Assembly: GCF_001425605.1 (NCBI RefSeq)
Contig: NZ_LMRG01000026.1
Span: 62,001-126,000, forward strand
DNA length: 64,000 bases
Reading direction: 5' to 3'
From: Rhizobium sp. Leaf453
Lineage (GTDB): Bacteria > Pseudomonadota > Alphaproteobacteria > Rhizobiales > Rhizobiaceae
Below are positions 1 to 8,373 of the stretch, piece after piece. The number at the start of each line of letters is the position of its first letter. The stretch's first letter is position 1. The notes beneath the pieces are model-generated. The model saw only the letters and a list, made by a program, of their open reading frames with translations. It was not told the origin of the DNA and searched no databases. Made by a program: the position numbers and the translations under genes.

Positions 1-210
1 GCGCACAATGCCGTGGCGCTCAAGGGTGTGCTGGAAGGCGACGCGACACCCTATCGCGATATCTCGCTCGCCAACGCGGCTGCCTCCTTGGTGATCGCCG
101 GAAAGGCGGGCGACCTGAAGGAAGGCATGACGCTGGCACGTCAGTCACTCGAAAGCGGCGCCGCCCATGCGACGCTGGAACGGCTCGTGCGCGTCTCCAA
201 CGCAGCGTAA
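1..210 (+). CDS. trpD: Anthranilate phosphoribosyltransferase, C-terminal part (cut by window edge)
   Basis: Only the last 69 codons are in the window. They read in frame from base 1 and end in TAA at 208-210. The fragment has the TrpD C-terminal pattern: Asn-Ala before a small helix, then [21 protein letters not shown]. TrpD transfers phosphoribose from PRPP to anthranilate in tryptophan synthesis. trpC follows after 12 bases, so the two are very probably cotranscribed. The call rests on the tail sequence and on the trpD-trpC-moaC-moeA order usual in Rhizobiaceae. Confidence 0.9.
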   Translation, partial: AHNAVALKGVLEGDATPYRDISLANAAASLVIAGKAGDLKEGMTLARQSLESGAAHATLERLVRVSNAA

Positions 211-222
211 GGAACAGGTTCG

Positions 223-1038
223 ATGGCCGACATTCTGCAGAAGATCGAGATATACAAGCGCGAGGAAATCGCAGCTGCCAAGGCCCGCGTCAGCCTCGCT
301 GACCTGAAGGCCATGAGCACCGAGCAGGAAGCGCCACGCGGCTTCTTCAAGGCTCTGAAAGCAACGCAGTCGGAAGGGCGTTTTGGCCTGATCGCCGAGA
401 TCAAGAAGGCAAGCCCGTCGAAAGGCCTCATCCGCCCGGATTTCGACCCGCCGGCGCTCGCCAAAGCCTATGAATCCGGTGGGGCGGCCTGCCTTTCGGT
501 GCTGACCGATACGCCGAGCTTTCAAGGTGCGCCGGAATTTCTGACTGCAGCGCGCAATGCGTGCGCACTGCCGGCGCTGCGCAAGGATTTCATGTTCGAC
601 ACCTATCAGGTGCACGAGGCCCGGGCATGGGGCGCCGATTGCATCCTGTTGATCATGGCTTCCCTGAACGACAGTGATGCGCAACGGCTCGAAGACGAGG
701 CATTTTCGCTCGGCATGGACGTACTGATCGAGGTGCATGACGAAGAGGAACTGGAGCGCGGCCTCAAGCTCGCCTCGCCGCTCGTCGGCATCAACAACCG
801 CAACCTTAAGACCTTCGAAGTCGATATCGCGCTTTCGGAGAGGCTGGCGCCACTGGTTCCTTCAGACCGGCTGCTGGTCGGAGAAAGCGGCATTTTCACC
901 CATGCGGACTGCGCGCGTCTCGCAAAGACCGGAATCTCGACCTTCCTCGTCGGCGAAAGCCTGATGCGCAAGGACGATGTCACTGCAGCCACCCGCGCGC
1001 TCCTGACCGGCTCTGCCGACATTCTGGCTGCCGAGTGA
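223..1038 (+). CDS. trpC: Indole-3-glycerol phosphate synthase
   Basis: The product is a 271-residue TIM-barrel enzyme that closes the indole ring of tryptophan by decarboxylating carboxyphenylamino-deoxyribulose phosphate. Family signatures visible are the early [15 protein letters not shown] loop with the catalytic Lys, the LRKDF strand with a second Lys, [10 protein letters not shown], and the phosphate-binding LVGESGI...FLVGESLM end. An AAGGA-type Shine-Dalgarno precedes the ATG at 223. The stop overlaps the moaC start by one base (TGATG), which suggests translational coupling. Length is normal for the family. Confidence 0.96.
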   Translation: MADILQKIEIYKREEIAAAKARVSLADLKAMSTEQEAPRGFFKALKATQSEGRFGLIAEIKKASPSKGLIRPDFDPPALAKAYESGGAACLSVLTDTPSFQGAPEFLTAARNACALPALRKDFMFDTYQVHEARAWGADCILLIMASLNDSDAQRLEDEAFSLGMDVLIEVHDEEELERGLKLASPLVGINNRNLKTFEVDIALSERLAPLVPSDRLLVGESGIFTHADCARLAKTGISTFLVGESLMRKDDVTAATRALLTGSADILAAE

Positions 1039-1535
1039 TGTCGAGCCCATCCCTCACCCATATCAACGCCAGCGGCGAAGCCCATATGGTCGATGTGGGT
1101 GACAAGGATGAAACGACGCGTGTCGCCGTGGCTGAGGGCCATGTCCGCATGCGGCCGGAAACGCTGGATCTCATCCTCAAGGGCAATGCCAAGAAGGGCG
1201 ATGTGATCGCGACAGCACGGCTTGCCGGCATCATGGCGGCCAAGCAGACCGCCAACCTCATTCCGCTCTGCCACCCGCTGATGCTGTCGAAAATTGCTGT
1301 CGACATCACCGCCGACGAGAGCCTGCCGGGCCTGCGCGTCCAGACCGTGGCCAAGCTGACCGGCCGCACCGGCGTCGAAATGGAAGCGCTGACAGCGGCG
1401 AGCGTTGCCTGCCTGACGATCTACGACATGGCGAAGGCGGCCGACCGGGAAATGGAAATCGGCGGTATCCGGCTGCTGCAAAAGTCCGGCGGACGTTCCG
1501 GTGACTATATTCATGGACAGGAGCAACAGGACTGA
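1038..1535 (+). CDS. moaC: Cyclic pyranopterin monophosphate synthase MoaC
   Basis: A 165-residue protein that acts with MoaA in the first step of molybdenum cofactor synthesis. Conserved blocks are present: [17 protein letters not shown], then NLIPLCHPL with the catalytic His, and the C-terminal [20 protein letters not shown] with MAKA. I chose ATG 1038, which overlaps the trpC stop by one base; a GTG three bases upstream is possible but less likely. The moeA ATG overlaps the moaC stop by one base, so translation of the pair is probably coupled. Confidence 0.96.
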   Translation: MSSPSLTHINASGEAHMVDVGDKDETTRVAVAEGHVRMRPETLDLILKGNAKKGDVIATARLAGIMAAKQTANLIPLCHPLMLSKIAVDITADESLPGLRVQTVAKLTGRTGVEMEALTAASVACLTIYDMAKAADREMEIGGIRLLQKSGGRSGDYIHGQEQQD

Positions 1536-2758
1536 TGTCGCTTCTCCCCGTGGCCGACGCCCTTGCCAGACTTCTCGCGGCGGCAAAGCTGACCGAGAAA
1601 ATGGAAACCGTTGGGCTGCATGAGGGAATGGGCCGCGTCCTTGCAAAGGATCTGGCCGCCAACCTGACACATCCCGCCTTCGACAATTCCGCCATGGATG
1701 GTTATGCCGGTCGTCACGCGGATTTTGCGACGGTTGGCAGCGAACTTCGGGTGATCGGACAGTCAGCCGCAGGTCATGGCTTTACCGGCACAGTCGGACC
1801 CGGAGAGGTCGTACGGATTTTCACCGGCGCCCCCGTTCCAGCCGGCGCCGATACCGTCCTCATTCAGGAAGATGCCGAGACGCTCGGCGATGGCCGCATC
1901 CGGACGACGTTTGCGCCGGCCGAGGGCCGCCATATCCGTCGCAAGGGTCAGGATTTCAAAACCGGCGATAGCATCCTGCGGCGCGGCGATATGTTCGACG
2001 CTGGACGCCTGACGGTCGCGGCAGGCATGAACGTCGCTGAACTTCCCGTTTACGTTCGCCCGAAGGTGGCGATCCTTGCGACCGGCGACGAACTCCTGCC
2101 GCCGGGAAGCATTCCAGGCCCCGACCAGATCATTGCCTCCAACACCTACGGCGTTGCTGCCTTGGCGCGCGACAATGGTGCCGAGGTCATCGATCTCGGC
2201 ATCGTGAGGGATGACCCGGACGCCATTGCCGCTGCGGTTGCCAAAGCACAGGCCTCGGGCGCCGATGTACTGGTTACACTTGGCGGCGCCTCTGTGGGCG
2301 ATCACGATCTCGTTCAGTCGACGCTGATTGGCAGCGGCATGGAACTGGATTTCTGGCGGATCGCCATGCGGCCAGGAAAGCCGCTGATGGTTGGCACGCT
2401 CGGCGGCATGCAGGTGCTTGGCCTGCCGGGGAACCCGGTGTCCAGCCTGGTCTGCGCCCTGCTCTTCCTTGAGCCGCTGGTGCGCCGTCTGTCACGATTG
2501 CCAACTCGTAACCGAACCGCGATCGCCGCGACGGAGGACCTGCTTGCGGCCAACGACAAGCGGCAGGACTATGTCCGTGCCCGCCTCACCCGCAATGCGG
2601 ATGGTGGCCTTATTGCACACCCATTTTCACGACAGGATTCGTCGATGATGCAGGTCTTCGCCCAATCCGATTGCCTGATCGTCCGGCCGCCCCATGCGCC
2701 GGAGGCTGCGCCGGGTACCTCCTGTGACATTCTGATGCTGCGCGATCCAGCGTTCTGA
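1535..2758 (+). CDS. moeA: Molybdopterin molybdenumtransferase MoeA
   Basis: A 407-residue protein that inserts molybdate into adenylylated molybdopterin. Visible signatures are the N-terminal PAFDNSAMDGYA block, FTGAPVPAGADTV, the MoCF-fold LVTLGGASVGDHD loop, the RPGKPLM strand and GLPGNPVSS. Length is typical. The ATG overlaps the moaC stop (TGATG). It is the last gene of the trp/moa run: the following 238 bases hold no gene and the next features, tRNA-Cys and lexA, are on the other strand. Confidence 0.96.
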   Translation: MSLLPVADALARLLAAAKLTEKMETVGLHEGMGRVLAKDLAANLTHPAFDNSAMDGYAGRHADFATVGSELRVIGQSAAGHGFTGTVGPGEVVRIFTGAPVPAGADTVLIQEDAETLGDGRIRTTFAPAEGRHIRRKGQDFKTGDSILRRGDMFDAGRLTVAAGMNVAELPVYVRPKVAILATGDELLPPGSIPGPDQIIASNTYGVAALARDNGAEVIDLGIVRDDPDAIAAAVAKAQASGADVLVTLGGASVGDHDLVQSTLIGSGMELDFWRIAMRPGKPLMVGTLGGMQVLGLPGNPVSSLVCALLFLEPLVRRLSRLPTRNRTAIAATEDLLAANDKRQDYVRARLTRNADGGLIAHPFSRQDSSMMQVFAQSDCLIVRPPHAPEAAPGTSCDILMLRDPAF

Positions 2759-2996
2759 TTGTCCAGGCATTTTGCCTGTCAACACGAACGCTCCCCTCTC
2801 GGACGGTCTGCTCTTACCGCCCGAATGGAGGGATATGACGCGAATGGACATGCGGCGATCACGTCTCGTTTCCATAGCGGAAACTCCTCGCGCTTACCAT
2901 CAAGCGATTTGGAAAACCGAGAATTGATCGAAACACACAACCATCGGAATCAAACCATCTTAGGCGACATAAGACATTGTTCTGTGTGGAAAATTT

Positions 2997-3070
2997 TGGA
3001 GGCCTCGCCCGGAATTGAACCGGGGTACAAGGATTTGCAGTCCTCTGCGTCACCACTCCGCCACGAGGCC
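2997..3070 (-). tRNA. tRNA-Cys (anticodon GCA)
   Basis: Read on the minus strand, the 7-bp acceptor stem GGCCTCG/CGAGGCC closes the cloverleaf. The T-arm is CCGGTTCAATTCCGG, and the anticodon loop CTGCAAA gives GCA. The 3' TCCA is encoded (2997-3000), as is usual in this group. Nothing else is evident between moeA and this gene. Confidence 0.95.
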
Positions 3071-3347
3071 TCTCAAGCTCGAATAATCGAACCGTGGCGG
3101 CGGTTTAGAATGATCCTAGACAAATCGCAAGAGGATAAATCCGAAAATCGTCCGCGTTCATTTCCGAAATGATGTTTCCCGGCCGTTCGTCCACCGGCGA
3201 CCCGGATCGTCTTTAAAAGCATCAGCAACGGCTGGACGCGGGATCACAATGACCCCACTCACCTTTATAGACAGCCTGCTGCCAATCTCCCATTCGCTGT
3301 CGCGAGAACCGGCGCGGACGAACGTGTGTTCGCCCTCGACGATTCGA

Positions 3348-4061
3348 TCAGTGATAACGCCGAATCAAGCCGACCAGCTTGCCTTGAATCTTCACCCGGT
3401 CAGGCCCGAAAATGCGGGTCTCATAGGCCGGGTTGGCGGCTTCGAGTGCGATGGAGGCACCCTTGCGCCGGAAACGCTTCAGCGTCGCTTCTTCGTCATC
3501 AACGAGCGCCACGATGATTTCGCCGGGGCTGGCCGTGTTGGTGTTGCGAATGATGACCGTATCGCCGTCGAGAATGCCGGCTTCGATCATCGAATCGCCC
3601 CGGACCTCCAGCGCATAGTGATCGCCCGTACCGACCATCTCCGTCGGAACCGAAATGTCGTGGGTGTTGTTCTGAATGGCAGAAATCGGTACGCCAGCGG
3701 CAATCCGCCCCATGACCGGCACCGAAACGCTGTCGCTGTTGACCGCAACCGGCTTGGCCGGTGCAGGCTTTTCCGCGGGAGCACCGAGGCTGCCCTGAAT
3801 GACGCTGGGTGAGAAGCCCTTCTTGGGCTGCAGGCTGGGGGAGTAGGCCTCCGGCAGCTTGATCACCTCAAGCGCACGTGCCCGATTCGGCAAACGGCGG
3901 ATGAAGCCGCGCTCCTCGAGCGCGGTGATCAGCCGGTGGATACCGGATTTCGACGCCAGATCCAGCGCATCCTTCATTTCGTCGAAGGACGGAGGCACGC
4001 CGGATTCCTTCATTCTTTCGTGAATGAAGAGAAGCAATTCCTGTTGCTTGCGGGTCAGCAT
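3348..4061 (-). CDS. lexA: LexA repressor, SOS response regulator with S24 autoprotease domain
   Basis: A 237-residue LexA of the longer alphaproteobacterial type. The winged-helix DNA-binding domain (about residues 1-65) begins [18 protein letters not shown] linker follows, then the S24 domain with the cleavage site in GRIAAGVP (Ala-Gly), the catalytic Ser in [11 protein letters not shown] and the catalytic Lys in EEATLKRF. It represses DNA-repair genes until RecA stimulates self-cleavage. Its promoter region carries a LexA box at 4110-4124, consistent with autoregulation. An IS element begins 114 bases upstream of the start codon. Confidence 0.97.
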   Translation of the reverse strand: MLTRKQQELLLFIHERMKESGVPPSFDEMKDALDLASKSGIHRLITALEERGFIRRLPNRARALEVIKLPEAYSPSLQPKKGFSPSVIQGSLGAPAEKPAPAKPVAVNSDSVSVPVMGRIAAGVPISAIQNNTHDISVPTEMVGTGDHYALEVRGDSMIEAGILDGDTVIIRNTNTASPGEIIVALVDDEEATLKRFRRKGASIALEAANPAYETRIFGPDRVKIQGKLVGLIRRYH

Positions 4062-4109
4062 GAACGATCACTCCGGATTCGAGAAACAAAGCAAGAACGA
4101 ACACTATAT

Positions 4110-4124
4110 GTTCCATATGTGTTC
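4110..4124 (-). promoter_or_regulatory. LexA (SOS) box upstream of lexA
   Basis: GTTC-CATATGT-GTTC matches the alphaproteobacterial LexA box (direct repeat GTTC-N7-GTTC) exactly. It lies 49 bases upstream of the lexA ATG. A further half-site GAAC at 4099-4102 sits exactly seven bases before the first GTTC, giving three evenly phased half-sites, and another GAAC directly precedes it at 4095-4098. Confidence 0.88.
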
Positions 4125-4170
4125 CACAAGCCCCCTGGAAATCTTTTAATGTTTTCAACAGCGTTCCGGG

Positions 4171-4175
4171 CACAG
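4171..4175. repeat. Left target-site duplication (CACAG)
   Basis: CACAG at 4171-4175 immediately precedes the left end of the IS element and recurs at 5603-5607 immediately after the right end. A 5-bp duplication is what IS2-group elements of the IS3 family make. Confidence 0.85.
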
Positions 4176-4193
4176 TGAACTGCACCCCATTTC

Positions 4194-4409
4194 GACCGGA
4201 CAGTCGGCATAAGCAGAAAGGCTCAAGCACAGGCTTGAGGACAGGCTTATGTCTAACGAGTATCGACACGTTGAATTGCTGACGGGTGATGTCCGCCGTA
4301 GGACCGGACAGTCGGCATAAGCAGAAAGGCTCAAGCACAGGCTTGAGGACAGGCTTATGTCTAACGAGTATCGACACGTTGAATTGCTGACGGGTGATGT
4401 TCGCCGCAG
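4194..4409 (+). repeat. 108-bp tandem duplication inside the IS left end
   Basis: The segment from GACCGGACAG to the first codons of orfA occurs twice in tandem, about 4194-4301 and 4302-4409, with two mismatches near the end of each unit (GTCCGCCGT versus GTTCGCCGC). Because 108 is a multiple of three, the first copy opens a 23-codon frame at ATG 4249 that stops at TAA 4318-4320. The intact orfA starts in the second copy. Confidence 0.92.
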
Positions 4410-4746
4410 ACGGTGGACAACCGAGCAGAAGCTGACAATCATTGAGCAGAGTTTCGAACCAGGCGAGACGGTATCGTCCACCGCTCGCCGCCATGGCGTT
4501 GCGCCCAATCTGCTTTACCGGTGGCGCAGGCTTTTGAGCGAGGGAGGTGCTGCAGCCGTGGATTCAGACGAGCCGGTTGTCGGCAATTCGGAAGTGAAGA
4601 AGCTGGAAGACCGCGTCCGCGAGCTGGAGCGCATTCTCGGCCGCAAGACGATGGAGGTGGAAATCCTCCGGGAAGCATTGTCCAAAGCGGACTCAAAAAA
4701 ACGGATATCGCGGCCGATCTTGTTGCCGAAGGACGGTTCGCCATGA
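4357..4746 (+). CDS. IS3-family transposase OrfA (helix-turn-helix subunit)
   Basis: A 129-residue protein with the OrfA layout: an HTH of the type RRWTTEQKLTIIEQSFEPG...STARRHGVAPNLLYRWRR (about residues 16-55), then a leucine-zipper-like stretch VKKLEDRVRELERILGRK with KTMEVEILREAL. It recognises the terminal repeats. An A7 run at 4695-4701 is a likely slippery site for -1 frameshifting into orfB to give the OrfAB transposase. The start lies in the second copy of the 108-bp duplication. Confidence 0.9.
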   Translation: MSNEYRHVELLTGDVRRRRWTTEQKLTIIEQSFEPGETVSSTARRHGVAPNLLYRWRRLLSEGGAAAVDSDEPVVGNSEVKKLEDRVRELERILGRKTMEVEILREALSKADSKKRISRPILLPKDGSP

Positions 4747-5570
4747 AGACCGTTGCAGACACCCTGGGTGTCTCCCGTTCCAACCTCGTCGAGCGGCTGA
4801 AAGGCATTTCAAAACCGCGCGGCTCCTATCATAAGGCCGAGGATGCAGAGCTTCTGCCTGTCATCCGTAGGCTGGTGGATCAAAGGCCAACCTATGGCTA
4901 TCGGCGGATCGCCGCGCTCCTCAATCGCGAAAGGCGAGCCGCCGACAAGCCTGTCGTAAACGCCAAACGAGTTCATCGCATCATGGGCAACCACGCCATG
5001 CTGCTGGAGAAGCATACGGCCGTTCGCAAAGGCCGTCTCCACGACGGCAAGGTCATGGTCATGCGCTCGAACCTGCGCTGGTGCTCGGATGGCCTGGAGT
5101 TCTCCTGCTGGAATGGTGAGGTCATTCGGCTCGCCTTCATCATCGATGCCTTCGACCGCGAGATCATCGCCTGGACTGCGGTCGCCAATGCAGGCATCTC
5201 CGGTTCGGACGTGCGCGACATGATGCTGGAGGCCATCGAGAAGCGGTTCGCAGCAACCCGGGCCCCGCATGCCATCGAGCATCTCTCGGACAATGGCTCG
5301 GCTTACACAGCGCGCGACACGAGGCTATTTGCCCAGGCGCTCAATCTGACGCCCTGCTTCACGCCACTAGCAAGCCCCCAGTCGAACGGCATGTCGGAAG
5401 CCTTCGTCAAAACCTTGAAGCGGGACTACATCCGCATATCTCAAGTTCCGGACGCCGAAACAGCGCTCCGGCTCATCGACGGATGGATCGAGGACTACAA
5501 CGAAATCCATCCACATTCCGCGCTCAAGATGGCTTCCCCTCGGCAGTTCATCAGGGCTAAATCAAACTAG
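4743..5570 (+). CDS. IS3-family transposase OrfB (DDE catalytic subunit)
   Basis: Integrase-like rve domain with the DDE triad visible: Asp in LRWCSDGLEF, Asp in HLSDNGSAYTA and Glu in SNGMSEAFVKTLKRDY. The N-terminal part has the HTH_21-like YGYRRIAALLNRE and NAKRVHRIM. ATG 4743 overlaps the orfA stop (ATGA). The frame also stays open upstream through the A7 slippery run, so OrfAB is probably made by frameshift from orfA. There are no internal stops, so the element may be active. Confidence 0.9.
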   Translation: MKTVADTLGVSRSNLVERLKGISKPRGSYHKAEDAELLPVIRRLVDQRPTYGYRRIAALLNRERRAADKPVVNAKRVHRIMGNHAMLLEKHTAVRKGRLHDGKVMVMRSNLRWCSDGLEFSCWNGEVIRLAFIIDAFDREIIAWTAVANAGISGSDVRDMMLEAIEKRFAATRAPHAIEHLSDNGSAYTARDTRLFAQALNLTPCFTPLASPQSNGMSEAFVKTLKRDYIRISQVPDAETALRLIDGWIEDYNEIHPHSALKMASPRQFIRAKSN

Positions 5571-5602
5571 CCGACCTGTCCGGTGAAACGGGGTGCACTC
5601 CA

Positions 5603-5607
5603 CACAG
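5603..5607. repeat. Right target-site duplication (CACAG)
   Basis: Second copy of the CACAG flanking the IS element; it matches 4171-4175 exactly. Confidence 0.85.
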
Positions 5608-5746
5608 AGAAAGATTGACCAATGCCGTCAGGCGAGACTCACCACGCCTGCCCAGCGTTTTGGGAACTTTTGTCTTACCCTAACCGTTGCGACGTCATCA
5701 CAACGACAGCGAGCGGTGCGGTCTTGCACCGTGACAGGAGGCAAGC

Positions 5747-6094
5747 ATGACAAACTATATTGATGAACGTGGTGATCGGGTATCGACGGCTGACACGAAC
5801 AAAACAGTTCGTGTCAGCGGCGTAGAGGCTCGGCAAGGTCTATTGGGACGCCCCGTGCTGATGGTCCTGATCGGCGGGTTGGCGCTCGCAGCGGTTGCCT
5901 GGGCCGGGGTGGAAATATTCGGAGAATCGACCGACAACGACGCGGCGACCCAAGTGCAGCAGGTTGCACCGGCAACGGACGAGGCAGCGCCAGCCAATCA
6001 GGGCACCGTCGATAATACACCTCCGGCTGGCGACCAGATGCAGACCGCCCCGACGGACAAGAATCCGAACCCGCAAACGGGTACGGGCGGCTGA
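5747..6094 (+). CDS. Small single-pass membrane protein of unknown function
   Basis: A 115-residue product. About 30 polar residues are followed by one transmembrane helix (PVLMVLIGGLALAAVAWAGV, about residues 36-55). The remaining tail is low-complexity, rich in Ala, Pro, Gln, Thr and acidic residues, and probably disordered and periplasmic. A strong Shine-Dalgarno (ACAGGAGGCAAGC) precedes the ATG, which supports a real gene. I do not recognise the family. It lies alone between the IS element and a minus-strand gene. Confidence 0.7.
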   Translation: MTNYIDERGDRVSTADTNKTVRVSGVEARQGLLGRPVLMVLIGGLALAAVAWAGVEIFGESTDNDAATQVQQVAPATDEAAPANQGTVDNTPPAGDQMQTAPTDKNPNPQTGTGG

Positions 6095-6127
6095 ACGATT
6101 CTCAGCTTAGCTCCACGTCGCGCCGGC

Positions 6128-6400
6128 TCAGGACGAGGGCTGGCGCCGGCGTGCCCACCACACGGATATTCGGCGCCTCTGGCGGCGGACGAAGGCGAGG
6201 TCATGAGACAGGACCAGGAATCCCAGCGGCACCATCCAGAATCCGAGGACTGGCAGAAAACCGAGGCAGCCGCCGACGATCAGCACACTTCCGAGGGCGA
6301 TGCGGACGCCACGTGACTGGGGCAATCTCAACCGCCATGTGCCCAGGATCAATTCATGCGTTTGCGGATCGATACCGAATTTTTTCTGCTGTGCTGCCAT
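6128..6400 (-). CDS. Small membrane protein of unknown function
   Basis: From the preferred ATG at 6400 the product is 90 residues, MAAQQKKFGIDPQTHELILG onward. It has a hydrophobic region of two closely spaced helices (IALGSVLIVGGCLGFLPVL and FWMVPLGFLVLSH) and a very basic tail (RRQRRRISVWWARRR). An upstream in-frame start at 6499 would add 33 residues that look non-coding. The layout recalls small PGPGW-type membrane proteins, but that is only a resemblance. No function can be assigned. Confidence 0.6.
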   Translation of the reverse strand: MAAQQKKFGIDPQTHELILGTWRLRLPQSRGVRIALGSVLIVGGCLGFLPVLGFWMVPLGFLVLSHDLAFVRRQRRRISVWWARRRQPSS

Positions 6401-6552
6401 GAACTCCACCTGTTGGGACGCCGCTGGGCACGGCATCGTGAGCAACGCGGAATTGGCGGTATTGTTCACCTCCAAGACGGATCGCGTTGCCTCCCTCACA
6501 TGGGGAGTTCTCCACAGTCATGCAAGATTGTGCACTTTTTTTGAAAAACCGC

Positions 6553-6581
6553 TTGGCAAATCGAAAAAGCATTTGTATTAG
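6553..6581 (+). promoter_or_regulatory. Likely promoter of tRNA-Asn
   Basis: TTGGCA (6553-6558) and TATTAG (6576-6581) are separated by 17 bases and lie 36 bases before the tRNA-Asn 5' end. The layout is that of a sigma-70-type promoter in an AT-rich gap. Confidence 0.45.
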
Positions 6582-6617
6582 CAGCCTCACTTCTGCAGCA
6601 CACAGCGGCGCAGATGA

Positions 6618-6692
6618 TCCCTGGTAGCTCAGCGGTAGAGCATTCGACTGTTAATCGACAGGTCGCCGGTTCGAATCCGGCCCGGGGAGCCA
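6618..6692 (+). tRNA. tRNA-Asn (anticodon GTT)
   Basis: The cloverleaf has acceptor stem TCCCTGG/CCGGGGA, D-arm TAGCTCAGCGGTAGAGC, anticodon loop CTGTTAA (GTT) and T-arm CCGGTTCGAATCCGG. GCCA is encoded at the 3' end. Confidence 0.95.
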
Positions 6693-6699
6693 GTTTCAG

Positions 6700-6739
6700 A
6701 AAGGCTGCATTCGAAAGCGAATGCAGCCTTTCGCAGTTT
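6700..6739 (+). terminator. Rho-independent terminator after tRNA-Asn
   Basis: A 14-bp inverted repeat AAAGGCTGCATTCG / CGAATGCAGCCTTT with an AAAG loop starts eight bases after the tRNA and is followed by a short T-rich stretch. Confidence 0.75.
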
Positions 6740-6859
6740 TAGACCTTCCCACAATCTGTCGCCGCAAATCGCTTTTGTACGCGTCAGCGGCTCACGCCGT
6801 TGTGATCGGCATGCCCAGCGCAAAACAATGAAATAAAAAAGCTTTCGCCGCGAAACCTT

Positions 6860-6889
6860 TGATCCGCGCTTTCCGTATCTGCGTAAAGA
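6860..6889 (+). promoter_or_regulatory. Putative ECF-sigma (RpoE/ChrR-type) promoter of the phrB operon
   Basis: TGATCC (6860-6865), 18 bases, TAAAGA (6884-6889), then 26 bases to the phrB ATG. The same layout, TGATCC-N18-TAATGA, precedes the chrR-like gene on the minus strand (14951 down to 14922). TGATC-type -35 boxes are known for the RpoE-ChrR group of Rhodobacter. Assignment to that sigma group is inference from the boxes and the gene content. Confidence 0.6.
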
Positions 6890-6915
6890 AACATCAAAAG
6901 GATGTGCGGGCAAAA

Positions 6916-8373
6916 ATGAAAAAGAGTGACTCTTCTCCCGATAGCCCCGTTCTCGTCTGGTTTCGCAAGGACCTGCGGCTGGACGACAATCATGCGCTCC
7001 ATGCGGCGGTGCAGTCCGGCTACAGCGTCATGCCGCTGTATATCCGCGAACCAGCCGAAAGCGGTACCGGGCCACTTGGCGCTGCGCAGGGCTGGTGGCT
7101 CCACCACTCACTGCGCGCCCTTTCATTGGCATTCGACAAACTGAACAGCCGGCTCCTGTTGCTGACTGGTGAGCCAGAGGAGATTCTCTCTCGCCTTATG
7201 AAAGAGACCGGCGCTTCCTGCGTGTACTGGAACCGCCGTTATGATTCGAACGGTATTGCCGTGGACAGCGCGCTGAAGAATCTCCTCGGCGATGCCGGCG
7301 TGACCGTGAAGAGTTTTGCCGGCCAGCTTCTGCATGAGCCATCGCGGGTGAAGACGGGCTCCGGTACGCCCTACCGCGTCTATACGCCCTTCTGGCGCGC
7401 ACTGGAGGCTGCGGGCGAGCCGGATGCGCCGCTGGATGCTCCCACAGACATTCCTGCGCCAGGTGAATGGCCGAAGAGCGAGAAACTTGGCGACTGGAAT
7501 CTTCTGCCGGCGAAGCCCGACTGGGCGAAGACCTTCAACGAAGTCTGGACGCCCGGCGAAGCCGCTGCCCTTGAACGGCTGGACGATTTCATCGATCAGG
7601 CAATCGACGGCTACAAGACGAATCGTGATCTTCCGGGCCGGGATGGAACGTCGCGGCTATCGCCGCATCTGGCTCTGGGGGAAATATCCCCAGCCCGCAT
7701 CTGGCATGCGACGCGAAAGCTGAAGGATGTTCCGACCGAGGACGTCATCACGTTTCGCAAGGAACTGATCTGGCGCGATTTCTCCTATCATCTGCTGTTC
7801 CACAATCCGGATTTGCCGCGCGAAAATCTCAACCGTCGCTACGACGACTTTGCCTGGGTCAAGGACGAGCCGGCATTCGAGCTCTGGACCAAAGGGCAGA
7901 CCGGCTATCCGATCGTCGATGCCGGCATGCGCCAACTCTGGCGGCATGGCACGATGCACAATCGCGTCCGCATGATCGTCGCATCCTTCCTGATCAAGGA
8001 TTTGCTGATCGACTGGCGCCGGGGCGAAGCGTGGTTCCGTGATACGCTGGTCGATGCAGACCCCGCCTCCAATGCGGCAAGCTGGCAGTGGGTCGCCGGC
8101 AGCGGCGCGGATGCCTCGCCCTTCTTCCGCATCTTCAATCCGATCACGCAGGGTGAAAAATTCGATCCCGACGGCACTTACGTGAAAACGTTCGTGCCCG
8201 AACTTCAGGGCATGCCCGCCAAATTCGTACACCGGCCATTCGAAGCCCCGGTTCAGGTGCTGAAGACCGCCGGTGTCACGCTCGGTGAAACCTATCCCAA
8301 ACCCATCGTGGATCATGCAAAGGCGCGCGACCGCGCACTTGCTGCCTATGGCAACATCAAGGACGCCGCATGA
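6916..8373 (+). CDS. phrB: Deoxyribodipyrimidine photolyase (DNA photolyase)
   Basis: A 485-residue photolyase/cryptochrome family protein that uses blue light and FADH- to split pyrimidine dimers. The N-terminal photolyase domain begins VLVWFRKDLRLDDNHAL. The C-terminal FAD-binding part shows GRDGTSRLSPHLALGEISP, the FRKELIWRDFSYHLL helix, GYPIVDAGMRQLW, MHNRVRMIVASFL and DADPASNAASWQWVAGSGAD. ATG 6916 gives the usual family N-terminus; a TTG frame opens at 6859 but overlaps the putative promoter. The stop overlaps the next ATG (ATGA), so it heads an operon. Confidence 0.95.
   Translation: MKKSDSSPDSPVLVWFRKDLRLDDNHALHAAVQSGYSVMPLYIREPAESGTGPLGAAQGWWLHHSLRALSLAFDKLNSRLLLLTGEPEEILSRLMKETGASCVYWNRRYDSNGIAVDSALKNLLGDAGVTVKSFAGQLLHEPSRVKTGSGTPYRVYTPFWRALEAAGEPDAPLDAPTDIPAPGEWPKSEKLGDWNLLPAKPDWAKTFNEVWTPGEAAALERLDDFIDQAIDGYKTNRDLPGRDGTSRLSPHLALGEISPARIWHATRKLKDVPTEDVITFRKELIWRDFSYHLLFHNPDLPRENLNRRYDDFAWVKDEPAFELWTKGQTGYPIVDAGMRQLWRHGTMHNRVRMIVASFLIKDLLIDWRRGEAWFRDTLVDADPASNAASWQWVAGSGADASPFFRIFNPITQGEKFDPDGTYVKTFVPELQGMPAKFVHRPFEAPVQVLKTAGVTLGETYPKPIVDHAKARDRALAAYGNIKDAA

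Larger units (their letters stand above)
4176..5602 (+). mobile_element. IS3-family (IS2-like) insertion sequence with internally duplicated left end
   Basis: The ends are imperfect inverted repeats: left TGAACTGCACCCCATTTCG then ACCGGACAG; right (reversed) TGGAGTGCACCCCGTTTC then ACCGGACAG. CACAG target duplications flank both ends. It carries orfA and orfB in the -1 arrangement of IS3 elements with an A7 slippery run. Its 1427 bp include an extra 108-bp tandem copy of the left-end region; without it the element would be about 1319 bp, close to IS2. It sits directly upstream of lexA and transcribes away from it. Confidence 0.93.

Noticed and set aside
606-1670. Long minus-strand frame opposite trpC-moaC
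   Set aside because: It is antisense to two recognised genes and shows no domain.
4194-4409. Tandem repeat considered as a CRISPR or satellite array
   Set aside because: There are only two adjacent units with no spacers, and they are parts of an IS end and orfA.
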